Positions 35,490 to 44,015 of a stretch of 64,000 nt of DNA are shown piece after piece. Within the stretch, counting starts at the first letter, position 1. The number at the start of each line of letters is the position of its first letter. Below the pieces are notes generated by a model. The model saw only the letters and a program-made list of their open reading frames with translations, was not told where the DNA came from and searched no databases. The DNA is taken from contig NZ_AVCS01000028.1 of the NCBI RefSeq assembly GCF_000498495.1, positions 1 through 64,000 of the forward strand. Reading direction: 5' to 3'. This DNA comes from Flavobacterium enshiense DK69. GTDB taxonomy: Bacteria > Bacteroidota > Bacteroidia > Flavobacteriales > Flavobacteriaceae. Position numbers and translations under genes: made by a program.

Positions 35490-37223
35490 TTAATCGTTCA
35501 TCGAAATCAGGAACTCTTCATTGTTTCTGGTTTTCTTGAATCGGTCGTTGATGAAATCCATCGCTTCAACCGGATTCATATCCGCCAGGTATTTACGCAT
35601 AATCCACATTCTTTGGATTGTATTTTCATCCAACAATAAATCGTCACGACGCGTACTTGAAGATGTAAGGTCGATAGCAGGGAAAATACGTCTGTTGGCA
35701 ATCTTTCTGTCCAACTGCAATTCCATGTTACCCGTTCCTTTGAATTCTTCAAAGATAACTTCATCCATTTTAGAACCGGTTTCTGTCAATGCCGTAGCAA
35801 TGATACTTAATGAACCTCCGTTTTCTACATTACGGGCCGCCCCAAAGAAGCGTTTTGGTTTTTGCAATGCATTCGCGTCAACACCACCACTCAAAACTTT
35901 TCCGGATGCTGGCTGAACTGTATTATAAGCCCTCGCTAAACGCGTAATCGAATCCAAAAGAACTACAACATCATGACCACATTCTACCAAACGTTTTGCT
36001 TTTTCCAAAACGATGTTGGCAATTTTAACGTGCTCCTGCGGCTCTCTATCAAAAGTAGAAGCGATTACTTCTCCTCTTACACTGCGCTGCATGTCGGTTA
36101 CCTCTTCCGGACGTTCATCAATCAATAGCACAATTAAATACACTTCAGGATGATTGGCTGCAATCGCGTTGGCAATGTCTTTTAACAACATTGTCTTACC
36201 AGTTTTCGGTTGTGCCACAATCATACCACGCTGTCCTTTTCCTATTGGAGAAAACAAATCGATAACACGGGTCGAAATCGTGCTTTGTCTTTCTGCTAAG
36301 CGGAATTTTTCAGTTGGGAAAACCGGCGTTAAATGCTCAAACGATATTCTGTCACGAACAACCTGAGGGTCATGTCCGTTAATTTTCAACACTTTAACTA
36401 ATGGGAAGTATTTTTCTCCTTCTTTTGGAGGACGAACAACACCTTTTACGGTATCCCCCGTTTTCAATCCGAATAAACGAATTTGGGAAGTCGACAAATA
36501 AATATCATCTGGAGAAGCAAGGTAATTATAATCCGAAGAACGTAAAAATCCGTAACCGTCCGGCATCATTTCCAAAACACCTTCGCTTTCAATGATTCCG
36601 TCGAATTCATATTCAGGTTCTCTGAAATTCTGCTTTTTATGTTTTTGACTTGGATTTTGGTTCTGATTGGGAGTATTCTGATTAGCTCCACCCTGATTAG
36701 GATTTTGAGGTTTCGCTACCGGAGCTTCTGTAATTGGTTCCGCTACTTCTGCAACTGAAGCAGTTTCTTCAACTTCTTTATTTTGCGCAGGTCTTATCTT
36801 AGTATTCTGATTGCTTTCTTTCGTAAAGTGTGGCTTCTTAACAAACTCTTTCTTTTTGCTTACGAAATTTTCGCGTTTTGGTTCCGATGCTTCTGTTGTA
36901 GGTTTTTCAACAACTTCTTCTTTTAATTCAGTTTCAGCAACTTTCTTGTGAAGCTTAGGAGTGAATGTTTTTTTCTCAGCCTGAGCAGGTTGTTCGGATT
37001 CTTCTTTAACAGGCTTAATGCGCGCGCGCTTTGCCTTCTCCTCCGGTTGGGGAGTTTCCTGAAGCGCAGGCTTAACAACCTCAGGATTAGCCGCTTGATA
37101 ATCTAAAATCTGATAAACCAATTCGTCTTTCTTAAGATTACGATATTTATTGATTTTAGCGATTTTAGCGATTTCTTGAAGCTCAGGCAGCTTCATTTCT
37201 TTTAACACAGAAATATCAAACAT
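35490..37223 (-). CDS. rho: Transcription termination factor Rho with long disordered linker
   Basis: Rho is a hexameric RNA-dependent ATPase that ends transcription. The 577-residue protein starts with a SAP-like Rho_N domain ([20 protein letters not shown]) at about 5-43. A long Lys/Glu/Pro/Asn/Gln-rich linker at about 45-205 is predicted disordered. The RNA-binding cold-shock domain starts near 207 ([20 protein letters not shown]), the Walker A motif is PKTGKT at 339-344, Walker B is [16 protein letters not shown], and the R and Q loops are in the C-terminal half. E. coli Rho is about 419 residues; the excess is the linker, a feature also known in Bacteroides Rho. Confidence 0.96.
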   Translation of the reverse strand: MFDISVLKEMKLPELQEIAKIAKINKYRNLKKDELVYQILDYQAANPEVVKPALQETPQPEEKAKRARIKPVKEESEQPAQAEKKTFTPKLHKKVAETELKEEVVEKPTTEASEPKRENFVSKKKEFVKKPHFTKESNQNTKIRPAQNKEVEETASVAEVAEPITEAPVAKPQNPNQGGANQNTPNQNQNPSQKHKKQNFREPEYEFDGIIESEGVLEMMPDGYGFLRSSDYNYLASPDDIYLSTSQIRLFGLKTGDTVKGVVRPPKEGEKYFPLVKVLKINGHDPQVVRDRISFEHLTPVFPTEKFRLAERQSTISTRVIDLFSPIGKGQRGMIVAQPKTGKTMLLKDIANAIAANHPEVYLIVLLIDERPEEVTDMQRSVRGEVIASTFDREPQEHVKIANIVLEKAKRLVECGHDVVVLLDSITRLARAYNTVQPASGKVLSGGVDANALQKPKRFFGAARNVENGGSLSIIATALTETGSKMDEVIFEEFKGTGNMELQLDRKIANRRIFPAIDLTSSSTRRDDLLLDENTIQRMWIMRKYLADMNPVEAMDFINDRFKKTRNNEEFLISMND

Positions 37224-37379
37224 GTAGTGTATCTGAATTTAATTAGAGTAATGTGATACTAAAATTTGGGTAAGGATTTTTTTGAATTGAAACAATCGTA
37301 AAATGAAGTACTTACGATTTTGTATTGCAATAATACGAATTTTATTTAAAAAACAATAGCATTTCTAGGAAAAAGAAAC

Positions 37380-37387
37380 TATTTTTG
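37380..37387 (+). promoter_or_regulatory. Candidate -7 box for the DUF4293 gene
   Basis: TATTTTTG lies 19 bp before the ATG at 37407, in the gap shared with rho on the other strand. Confidence 0.45.
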
Positions 37388-37406
37388 TCCGACAATAAAC
37401 CAAAAA

Positions 37407-37817
37407 ATGATACAAAGAATTCAGACTGTTTATCTTTTCCTTGCCTTTGTTTGTTCAGGGGTTTTGCCTTTTGTTTTTCCGTTATGGAAAGATATGGCCG
37501 GAAAAGATTTCTATTTCATGCTGGATGTAGTGTATGCTGCCATTTTTGGATTGTGTACTACACTTGCCTTAGTAAGCATAGTTAGTTTTAAGAAAAGACA
37601 AAATCAGTTTGTGATGAACAGACTGAACATAATATTAAACTTTATATTACTAGGATTATTTGTGTATCGTTTACTAAACCTATCCGGAGAAGCTACGGTT
37701 TCTGAGAAGGGTATTGGGATGTTTCTTCCTGTCATTTCTATCGTTTTGTTAGTCTTAGCCAATAAGGCCATCAAAAAGGACGAAGATCTCGTAAAATCTG
37801 TAGACCGATTACGATAA
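37407..37817 (+). CDS. DUF4293 membrane protein
   Basis: A 136-residue protein with four hydrophobic helices: IQTVYLFLAFVCSGVLPFVF at the start, YAAIFGLCTTLALVSIVSF, NRLNIILNFILLGLFVYRLL and MFLPVISIVLLVLANKAI. The start MIQRIQTVYL is characteristic of the DUF4293 family of Bacteroidota, which commonly lies next to rho. The function is unknown. I chose this frame over the overlapping one at 37385 because of its membrane pattern and recognisable family. Confidence 0.88.
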   Translation: MIQRIQTVYLFLAFVCSGVLPFVFPLWKDMAGKDFYFMLDVVYAAIFGLCTTLALVSIVSFKKRQNQFVMNRLNIILNFILLGLFVYRLLNLSGEATVSEKGIGMFLPVISIVLLVLANKAIKKDEDLVKSVDRLR

Positions 37818-37848
37818 ACCTTTCATCTTAGTTTATTAGTGCGCGAAG

Positions 37849-37880
37849 AATCCGAATCTTAAATGGTTCGGATTTTTTTA
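37849..37880 (+). terminator. Intrinsic terminator
   Basis: An 8-bp perfect stem (AATCCGAA / TTCGGATT, 37849-37856 and 37867-37874) with a 10-base loop and TTTTT. Confidence 0.78.
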
Positions 37881-37930
37881 TCCAATAAAGTAAAGTGACA
37901 TTCCGAAGTTTTCATGATTTGCAACGTTCA

Positions 37931-37972
37931 TATCACCAAATTTGGTGATACAAAATCACTAATTTTAGTGAT
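37931..37972. promoter_or_regulatory. Two 18-bp palindromes, candidate operators of the two-component operon
   Basis: ATCACCAAATTTGGTGAT (37932-37949) and ATCACTAATTTTAGTGAT (37955-37972) share the consensus ATCACYAAWTTTRGTGAT, with 23 bp between centres. They lie just upstream of the -7 box of the response-regulator operon, so they look like dimer sites for one regulator. The upstream gene ends in its own terminator. Confidence 0.65.
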
Positions 37973-37993
37973 GCAAATTTTAAATTAAAATCT

Positions 37994-38001
37994 TACATTT
38001 G
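37994..38001 (+). promoter_or_regulatory. Candidate -7 box of the LuxR-type operon
   Basis: TACATTTG matches TAnnTTTG 20 bp before the ATG at 38022. No TTG sits at the usual upstream spacing; instead the second palindrome ends 21 bp upstream, where an activator could bind. Confidence 0.5.
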
Positions 38002-38021
38002 GTTTTACCAATTTGAAAAGA

Positions 38022-38687
38022 ATGTCAGAAAAAATACGAATCTACCTTGCCGACGACCACCAAATTCTTATTGACGGACTTATTGCCGTTTTAAAGACCA
38101 ATAAAAATTTCGAAGTTGTTGGTTATTCTCTATCCGGTGAAAATCTAGTCGATGAAGTTACAGGCAAGAATATCGACATCATACTCATGGACATCAACAT
38201 GCCAAAAAAAGACGGCATTGAAGTCCTTAAAGAATTTCATAAAAACAGATTCCCATGTAATGTAATAGTTTTTTCAAGTTTTGATGACCTGAAACTTATA
38301 AAAGAAGTTCTTCAGTTAGGTGCCAAAGGGTACTTAACAAAACAATCTGCCGGAGAAAACATAATCGAAGCCATCAACACGGTTTACAACGGGGAAGAAT
38401 ATTATTCCAAATCGGTACGTGAGAAAATTTTTCTTTCTTTTACGGGAAACACAAAAACAGAAAGCAACACCTATAACCTGATTACTCCCGAATCTATAAC
38501 AGACCGTGAACTTGAAATTTTAAAACTAATTTCCTTGGAATACAGTGGTAAGGAAATCAGCGAAGCATTATACATCAGTGTGAATACTGTAGAAACGCAT
38601 CGCAAAAATCTTCTGAAAAAACTAAACGTTAAAAGCACTGTCGGTCTGGTGAAGTTTGCCATGAAACACAATTTAATCAATCAATAG
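38022..38687 (+). CDS. NarL/LuxR-family response regulator
   Basis: I start at the ATG at 38022 rather than the TTG at 38013. The 221-residue product has a receiver domain at about 5-120 (ADDHQILIDGL, phosphoacceptor Asp57 in ILMDINMPKKDG, Lys in GYLTKQS). The LuxR-type helix-turn-helix at about 155-218 shows ITDRELEILKLISLEYSGKE and LYISVNTVETHRKNLLKKL. It is followed, in the same direction, by the 96-residue gene and the histidine kinase, its probable partner. Confidence 0.95.
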   Translation: MSEKIRIYLADDHQILIDGLIAVLKTNKNFEVVGYSLSGENLVDEVTGKNIDIILMDINMPKKDGIEVLKEFHKNRFPCNVIVFSSFDDLKLIKEVLQLGAKGYLTKQSAGENIIEAINTVYNGEEYYSKSVREKIFLSFTGNTKTESNTYNLITPESITDRELEILKLISLEYSGKEISEALYISVNTVETHRKNLLKKLNVKSTVGLVKFAMKHNLINQ

Positions 38688-38714
38688 AATATTAACCAAA
38701 AAAGAAAAACAATT

Positions 38715-39005
38715 ATGGCTACACCACTTTTAAAAAACTACGGTTTTCAATCCACATCTGAAGATGAATTTGATTTTGATTTCGAAATCCCAAACAATTG
38801 CAATTATACAGCGCAATACGATTCAATCAAAAAAGTCAACATTATCAGTATTCAGTTAAATTCGGGTCAGTCACAACCCTCAACTACTTATGCAAAGCAA
38901 TATTCGACATTTAGCTCTGATAACGGTATTTTAAACCTACAATTTCAGGAAATCTTTAATGGAGTTACTTCTATCAAACCGAAAATTACAGTAACCTCAA
39001 TTTAA
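38715..39005 (+). CDS. 96-residue protein of unknown function between regulator and kinase
   Basis: A small protein starting MATPLLKNYGFQSTSEDEF, without a signal peptide or membrane helix. It has an acidic-aromatic patch (SEDEFDFDFEIPNN) at about 15-28, then alternating polar and hydrophobic residues suggesting beta strands, with many Ser, Thr, Asn and Gln. I do not recognise a family. Gaps of 27 bp to the regulator and 22 bp to the kinase gene, same strand, make it part of the same transcript. It may be a signal, accessory or output protein of the system; this is inference. Confidence 0.72.
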   Translation: MATPLLKNYGFQSTSEDEFDFDFEIPNNCNYTAQYDSIKKVNIISIQLNSGQSQPSTTYAKQYSTFSSDNGILNLQFQEIFNGVTSIKPKITVTSI

Positions 39006-39027
39006 ATAATAACCACACATTTTTAAG

Positions 39028-40776
39028 TTGTTTAAAAAACACCTGATACTATTATTATTTTCTTTCACGGCCTTTTCGCAGCAAAAAGCCGTGAAAGATT
39101 CTTTTACATATTATCGAGAAACAAATCAATTCCAAAAGGCACTGCAGTACTCAGATAAAAATGCTGCCTTTTTTTTAAACAAAAAAAATTATCCAAAATA
39201 CATTAAACATATTAATGAGAAGGCAACCATTCTCACCAACGACATTAAAGTACCGAAGCGTTCGTTAAAAATAGTTTATGAAGCTCTTACGAATTTAAAC
39301 AAGACATCTGATTTTGAAAAGGTTAAATTGTACCCTGAGCTAGCAAGGACATATATTCGTTTACAGCAATTTGACAAGGGAATTGATTTCGCGAAAAAAG
39401 GATTACTGATTGCTGCCAAAACCAAAAATGACAGTATCAGTCAAAGACTGAATCACATTATTCTTACCGCTTATTTAGCAATTGAAGACACTCAACACTC
39501 TTTCAAATACCTAGAACCCACACTTTTATATGCAAAAAAAATAAAGAACAACCAAAAAATTGCTGAAGCTTATAACCATTATTTTGCTTTCCATTCCTAC
39601 ATAAAAGAAAGGGATATTGCAAAAAAATATCTTGATTCCAGTATCATTTATGCCGAAAAATCAAAAGTAAAGGACGCCATCAACACCGCAAAAAGCAACT
39701 TGGGGGTTCATTATCTGGTGGAAGACATAAACTACAAAAAAGCCATTGACTTATATTCGGAATTAATAAAAGACAATCAGAACGATTCTCTTGACACTTA
39801 TTTTTCTAATTATTATTTAAACATTTCATGTGCCTATGAAAACATGGGCGACTATAAATCTGCCACTAAATATTTAAACAAATATGTGGGTTTGTTGGAT
39901 TATGCCCTCGTCAAAAAATTTGACAGTGAACTAGAAGGCATACGAACCAGTTACGAACTGGAAAAAGCTGAAAGTAAATACAAGGAAGAAAAACAGCTCC
40001 TAAAACAAAAACAGTTTAAAAGCGAAAAAATGCTTTACCTGATGCTGTCACTCCTTGCGTTGTCTGGTGTTTTGTTTTATTTCTTTTATCAGAATTTAAA
40101 GCTGAAACAAAAGAACAAACTTAAAGACCTTAGCCATAACGTCCACCAAAATCTGATAAATGCAACCATCGACGGACAGGAAGAGGAACGCAAAAGACTT
40201 TCCGGTGTTTTACATGATAACATAAGTGCTCTGCTTTCATCGGCCAGCCTACATTTAATGGCTTTTGAAACCAACCATCCTGAAACAAAAAGCGAACTGG
40301 AAAAAACCAAAGCCATTATTAAAGAAGCGCATGATAAAGTCCGTGATTTATCGCATTCCCTGATTCCGCCAGTGTTAGAGAAACTGGGTTTAATTCCTGC
40401 CTTTGAGGATTTATGCGAAAAGAATTCCAATTCGCTTATCCATTTTAAGTTTAACAATTTCATTGAAGAAGAAATCCGTTTTCAAAATGATTTCGAAATG
40501 AAATTATACTTTATCGTTGCCGAATTGTTCAATAACATTATTAAACACAGTGATGCTTCTGAAGCTTTTTTAACAGTTGATAAAGACAACAGTCTGCTTT
40601 CCGTAAATATCGAAGATAACGGAAAAGGATTCAACGCTATACAAGGAAAGCACAAAGAAGGGCTTGGACTTTCGCAGATAAAAACGCGTATCAAAAGCCT
40701 AAAAGGAAGCATAGATATCATTTCCACAGAAAAAATGGGAACATTGATTTATATCAAAATACCGATTACAAACTAA
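39028..40776 (+). CDS. TPR-containing sensor histidine kinase (HisKA_3, NarX-like core)
   Basis: A 582-residue kinase starting at a TTG (39028), with a signal peptide MFKKHLILLLFSFTAFSQ. The region of about 30-320 is TPR-like helical repeats, presumably periplasmic. One membrane helix is at about 335-356, followed by a coiled coil. The HisKA_3 core reads EEERKRLSGVLHDNISALLS with phosphoacceptor His396, then an ATPase domain with the N box VAELFNNIIKHSDASEAF and the G box NGKGFNAIQGKHKEGLGLSQ. It pairs with the LuxR-type regulator in the same operon. Confidence 0.92.
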   Translation: MFKKHLILLLFSFTAFSQQKAVKDSFTYYRETNQFQKALQYSDKNAAFFLNKKNYPKYIKHINEKATILTNDIKVPKRSLKIVYEALTNLNKTSDFEKVKLYPELARTYIRLQQFDKGIDFAKKGLLIAAKTKNDSISQRLNHIILTAYLAIEDTQHSFKYLEPTLLYAKKIKNNQKIAEAYNHYFAFHSYIKERDIAKKYLDSSIIYAEKSKVKDAINTAKSNLGVHYLVEDINYKKAIDLYSELIKDNQNDSLDTYFSNYYLNISCAYENMGDYKSATKYLNKYVGLLDYALVKKFDSELEGIRTSYELEKAESKYKEEKQLLKQKQFKSEKMLYLMLSLLALSGVLFYFFYQNLKLKQKNKLKDLSHNVHQNLINATIDGQEEERKRLSGVLHDNISALLSSASLHLMAFETNHPETKSELEKTKAIIKEAHDKVRDLSHSLIPPVLEKLGLIPAFEDLCEKNSNSLIHFKFNNFIEEEIRFQNDFEMKLYFIVAELFNNIIKHSDASEAFLTVDKDNSLLSVNIEDNGKGFNAIQGKHKEGLGLSQIKTRIKSLKGSIDIISTEKMGTLIYIKIPITN

Positions 40777-40778
40777 AA

Positions 40779-41276
40779 TTAGACGCGCGTTCCAATTTCC
40801 ACTACGTTCAAATTCTGAATTTTATCCCCGTCAATTTCAAACTGCAGCATGGTTCGTACCTGATGAAAACCATGTTTCCCAGCAGCACCAGGATTCATGT
40901 GCAGCAAATTCAGTTCCTTATCAAACTGCACTTTCAAAATATGGGAATGTCCACAAATAAACAACTTTGGCGGATTGGATCTTATTTCACTTCGAATATC
41001 CTGATTGTATTTTCCCGGATAACCACCAATATGCGTAATCCAGACATCCACGCCTTCACACATAAACCGATTATTAAGTGGAAATTCCAAGCGTGCTTTC
41101 CCATCGTCAATATTACCGTAAACCGCTCGCAACGGCTTTATTTTTTTGATGGTATCCGTAACCGATAAATCTCCAATATCCCCGGCGTGCCATACTTCAT
41201 CGGCCATGCGGACATATTTTAAAATCGTTTCATCAATATGACTGTGGGTATCGGAAAGAAGAAGGATTTTTTTCAT
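40779..41276 (-). CDS. YfcE/MJ0936-type metallophosphoesterase
   Basis: A 165-residue phosphodiesterase of the calcineurin-like superfamily. The metal-binding motifs are complete: LLSDTHSHID, WHAGDIGD, VYGNIDDG, VWITHIGGYPG and LFICGHSHILK. The small size fits the MJ0936/YfcE group, which hydrolyses phosphodiesters with broad specificity. It converges on the kinase gene with only 2 bp between stops. Confidence 0.93.
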   Translation of the reverse strand: MKKILLLSDTHSHIDETILKYVRMADEVWHAGDIGDLSVTDTIKKIKPLRAVYGNIDDGKARLEFPLNNRFMCEGVDVWITHIGGYPGKYNQDIRSEIRSNPPKLFICGHSHILKVQFDKELNLLHMNPGAAGKHGFHQVRTMLQFEIDGDKIQNLNVVEIGTRV

Positions 41277-41287
41277 TTTTTGTGAAG

Positions 41288-41441
41288 GTGCTAAGACTCT
41301 AAGGCACTGAGATGCTAAGATATACTGAGTAACGAGCTGCTAAGGTAAATATCCACAAGGCATTTCGCAAATTCCAAATTAAATAAATCAGAAACAACCA
41401 CCTTGAACATCAGTCCCTCAGCATCTTAGCTACTTAGTACC
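41288..41441. repeat. Inverted CTAAG/CTGAG octad repeats
   Basis: CTAAG or CTGAG cores occur at 41291, 41299, 41307, 41315, 41325 and 41340, mostly 8 bp apart. The opposite orientation (CTCAG/CTTAG) occurs at 41417, 41425 and 41433, again 8 bp apart, about 70 bp further on. The two arms form a long imperfect inverted repeat in the 240-bp gap between the phosphoesterase and truA. Confidence 0.65.
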
Positions 41442-41480
41442 TATCAAAATAAAAATCAACAATCACAAATCAAAACTTTG

Positions 41481-41488
41481 TAAATTTG
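41481..41488 (+). promoter_or_regulatory. Candidate truA -7 box
   Basis: TAAATTTG lies 29 bp before the truA start. Confidence 0.4.
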
Positions 41489-41517
41489 CTACTCTTACAA
41501 CTTAGAGTTTATACACC

Positions 41518-42261
41518 TTGAGATATTTCATAGAATTTGCTTACAACGGAAAAAATTACCACGGTTGGCAATACCAGCCTCACTCTGTATCCGTGCAGGA
41601 AACTTTAGTCAAAGCCTTAACCACTCTGTTCAGAAAAGAAATAGAGATTACAGGGGCAGGTCGCACCGATACAGGCGTACACGCCAAACAAATGTATGCG
41701 CATTTCGATCATGATGAAATCTTGGATTCTGCCTATTGGACTCAGAAATTAAATTCATTTTTGCCGAAAGACATCGTGGTTTTCCGTATAATTCCGCTTA
41801 AAGATGATGCCCATGCAAGGTTTGATGCCATCAGCAGAACCTATGAATACCACATCCACACTTTCAAAGATGCGTTTGAAAACGAAGGAAGCTGGTATCA
41901 TTTTCATCCGCTTGACGTAGATAAAATGAATGAAGCTGCAAAAATCCTGTTCGACTACATCGATTTTGAATGCTTTTCGAAAACACATACCGATGTAAAA
42001 ACCTTTAACTGCGTTATCAAAGAAGCCTATTGGCAACAAAACGGAACAAAACTGGTTTTCACTATTTCCGCCGACCGGTTTTTACGAAATATGGTTAGGG
42101 CAATTGTCGGAACGTTAATCGGAGTTGGCATCGGTAAAATTTCATTCGAGGATTTCCGAAAAATAATCGAAAGCAAAAACAGAGGAAATGCCGGATTTTC
42201 AGTACCTGCTCACGGATTATATTTAACCAAGGTAATTTATCCGTATATTCACCAGCAGTAA
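41518..42261 (+). CDS. truA: tRNA pseudouridine(38-40) synthase
   Basis: TruA converts uridines 38-40 in the tRNA anticodon stem to pseudouridine. The 247-residue protein starts at a TTG (41518), since the family begins MRYFIEFAYNGKNYHGWQYQ. The catalytic Asp51 lies in TGAGRTDTGVHA; SADRFLRNMVRAIVGTLIG is near the end. Its stop overlaps the ATG of the ABC exporter by one base, so the two are cotranscribed. Confidence 0.95.
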   Translation: MRYFIEFAYNGKNYHGWQYQPHSVSVQETLVKALTTLFRKEIEITGAGRTDTGVHAKQMYAHFDHDEILDSAYWTQKLNSFLPKDIVVFRIIPLKDDAHARFDAISRTYEYHIHTFKDAFENEGSWYHFHPLDVDKMNEAAKILFDYIDFECFSKTHTDVKTFNCVIKEAYWQQNGTKLVFTISADRFLRNMVRAIVGTLIGVGIGKISFEDFRKIIESKNRGNAGFSVPAHGLYLTKVIYPYIHQQ

Positions 42262-44015
42262 TGAAAGTCATACAATCCATATCGCTTAAAAAAGTAATGC
42301 ACTATGCAAAACCTTATCAAAAAAGGCTTTATATGGTTGTACTGTTTTCAATTACGCTTTCCGTTTTTGCAGCAGTCCGCCCTTATTTGTTAAAACAGAC
42401 CATAGATACTTATCTTAAAGTTCACGATCAGGTTGGGCTATTGAATTATATCATATTAATGGGTGTCGTATTGGTACTCGAAGTCGGTTCACAGTTTTTC
42501 TTTACCTATTGGGCAAGCTGGCTGGGTCAGGACATTGTAAAAGACATACGCGAAAAATTATTTCATCACATTACGACATTCCGAATGAAATATTTCGATA
42601 CTGAACCGGTGGGAAAACTGGTAACACGATCGGTTACCGATATCGAATCCATCGCCAGTATCTTCAGTCAGGGATTGTTCATGATTGTGAGTGATTTGAT
42701 GAAAATGACGGTCGTACTCGGAATCATGTTTTACATGAACTGGAAACTAAGTTTCATAGTGATACTCGGAATGCCTGTCTTACTGTATGCGACACGTATT
42801 TTTCAGCAAAAAATGAAAGTCGCTTTTGAAGAAGTGCGTAATCAAGTAGCCAATTTGAACACCTTTGTTCAGGAACGCGTTACCGGAATGAAAATCGTTC
42901 AGCTTTTCAACCGTGAAGAAATTGAGTTGGAGAAATTCAAAAAAATCAATGAATTACACAACAAAGCCTGGTTAAAAAATATTCTGTACAACTCCATCTT
43001 CTTCCCCATTGCCGATATCTTGTCGTCATTAACTTTGGGTATGGTGGTTTGGTATGGCGGATGGAACATTATGCACGGCGATACCATGACGACTTTCGGG
43101 GATTTGTTCGCTTACACAATGCTTATCGGAATGTTGTTCAACCCGTTACGCCAGATTGCGGATAAATTCAACGTGATGCAAATGGGAATCATTGCGGCCG
43201 AACGAGTTTTTGAAGTTTTGGAGCGTGAAGACCTGGTGCAGGAAAACGGCAACGTGACGGCGGGTCATTTTAAAGGAGACCTTACATTGGAGAATGTTCA
43301 TTTCAGCTACATTGAAGGAGAAGAAGTGCTGAAAGGCATTAACCTGGATATAAACGCAGGTGAAACCATTGCCATTGTTGGTGCCACCGGAGCAGGAAAA
43401 TCGACTATCATTAATCTATTGAACCGATTTTACGAAATCAGTAACGGGCGTATTTTAATTGACGGAACCGACATCAACGAGTTTGATTTATACAGTCTTC
43501 GCCGACAGATTGCTATTGTTTTACAGGACGTTTTCCTCTTTGCTGATACTATCCTGAACAACATCACACTGGACAATCCGGATATCAGCAGAGAAGAAGT
43601 TATACTCGCTGCAGAAAGAATCGGTGTACACAATTTCATCATGAGTTTGCCGGGCGGTTATGATTACAACGTAAAAGAACGAGGAGCCATGCTTTCATCG
43701 GGTCAGCGTCAATTGATTGCCTTCTTGCGGGCTTATGTCAGCAATCCGAGTATTTTGATTTTGGATGAAGCTACATCGTCCATCGATACTTATTCGGAAG
43801 AATTGATTCAGCTGGCAACCGAAAAAATTACAAAAGGAAGAACCTCCATTGTTATTGCACACCGTTTGGCAACCGTTATCAATGCCGATAAAATCATCGT
43901 GATGGATAAAGGACAGATTGTAGAAGAAGGCAAACATTTCGAACTCATTGCCAAACCAGAAGGTTATTACAAAAGTTTATACGAGTCACAATTTTTATCC
44001 AATGAAATTTCATGA
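42261..44015 (+). CDS. MsbA/Sav1866-type ABC exporter (fused permease-ATPase)
   Basis: A 584-residue half-transporter that works as a homodimer. Six membrane helices fill residues 1-310. The nucleotide-binding domain has Walker A GATGAGKST, a Q loop before DVFLFADTILNN, signature LSSGQRQL (LSSGQ rather than the usual LSGGQ), Walker B ILILDEATSSID and an H loop VIAHRLATV. Lipids, drugs or peptides are possible substrates. It sits between truA (1-bp overlap) and a cyclase gene (4-bp overlap), so it is in an operon. Confidence 0.93.
   Translation: MKVIQSISLKKVMHYAKPYQKRLYMVVLFSITLSVFAAVRPYLLKQTIDTYLKVHDQVGLLNYIILMGVVLVLEVGSQFFFTYWASWLGQDIVKDIREKLFHHITTFRMKYFDTEPVGKLVTRSVTDIESIASIFSQGLFMIVSDLMKMTVVLGIMFYMNWKLSFIVILGMPVLLYATRIFQQKMKVAFEEVRNQVANLNTFVQERVTGMKIVQLFNREEIELEKFKKINELHNKAWLKNILYNSIFFPIADILSSLTLGMVVWYGGWNIMHGDTMTTFGDLFAYTMLIGMLFNPLRQIADKFNVMQMGIIAAERVFEVLEREDLVQENGNVTAGHFKGDLTLENVHFSYIEGEEVLKGINLDINAGETIAIVGATGAGKSTIINLLNRFYEISNGRILIDGTDINEFDLYSLRRQIAIVLQDVFLFADTILNNITLDNPDISREEVILAAERIGVHNFIMSLPGGYDYNVKERGAMLSSGQRQLIAFLRAYVSNPSILILDEATSSIDTYSEELIQLATEKITKGRTSIVIAHRLATVINADKIIVMDKGQIVEEGKHFELIAKPEGYYKSLYESQFLSNEIS

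Noticed and set aside
37385..37585. 66-residue frame overlapping the DUF4293 start
   Set aside because: The 37407-37817 frame has the family signature and four membrane helices; this one is its frame-shifted shadow.
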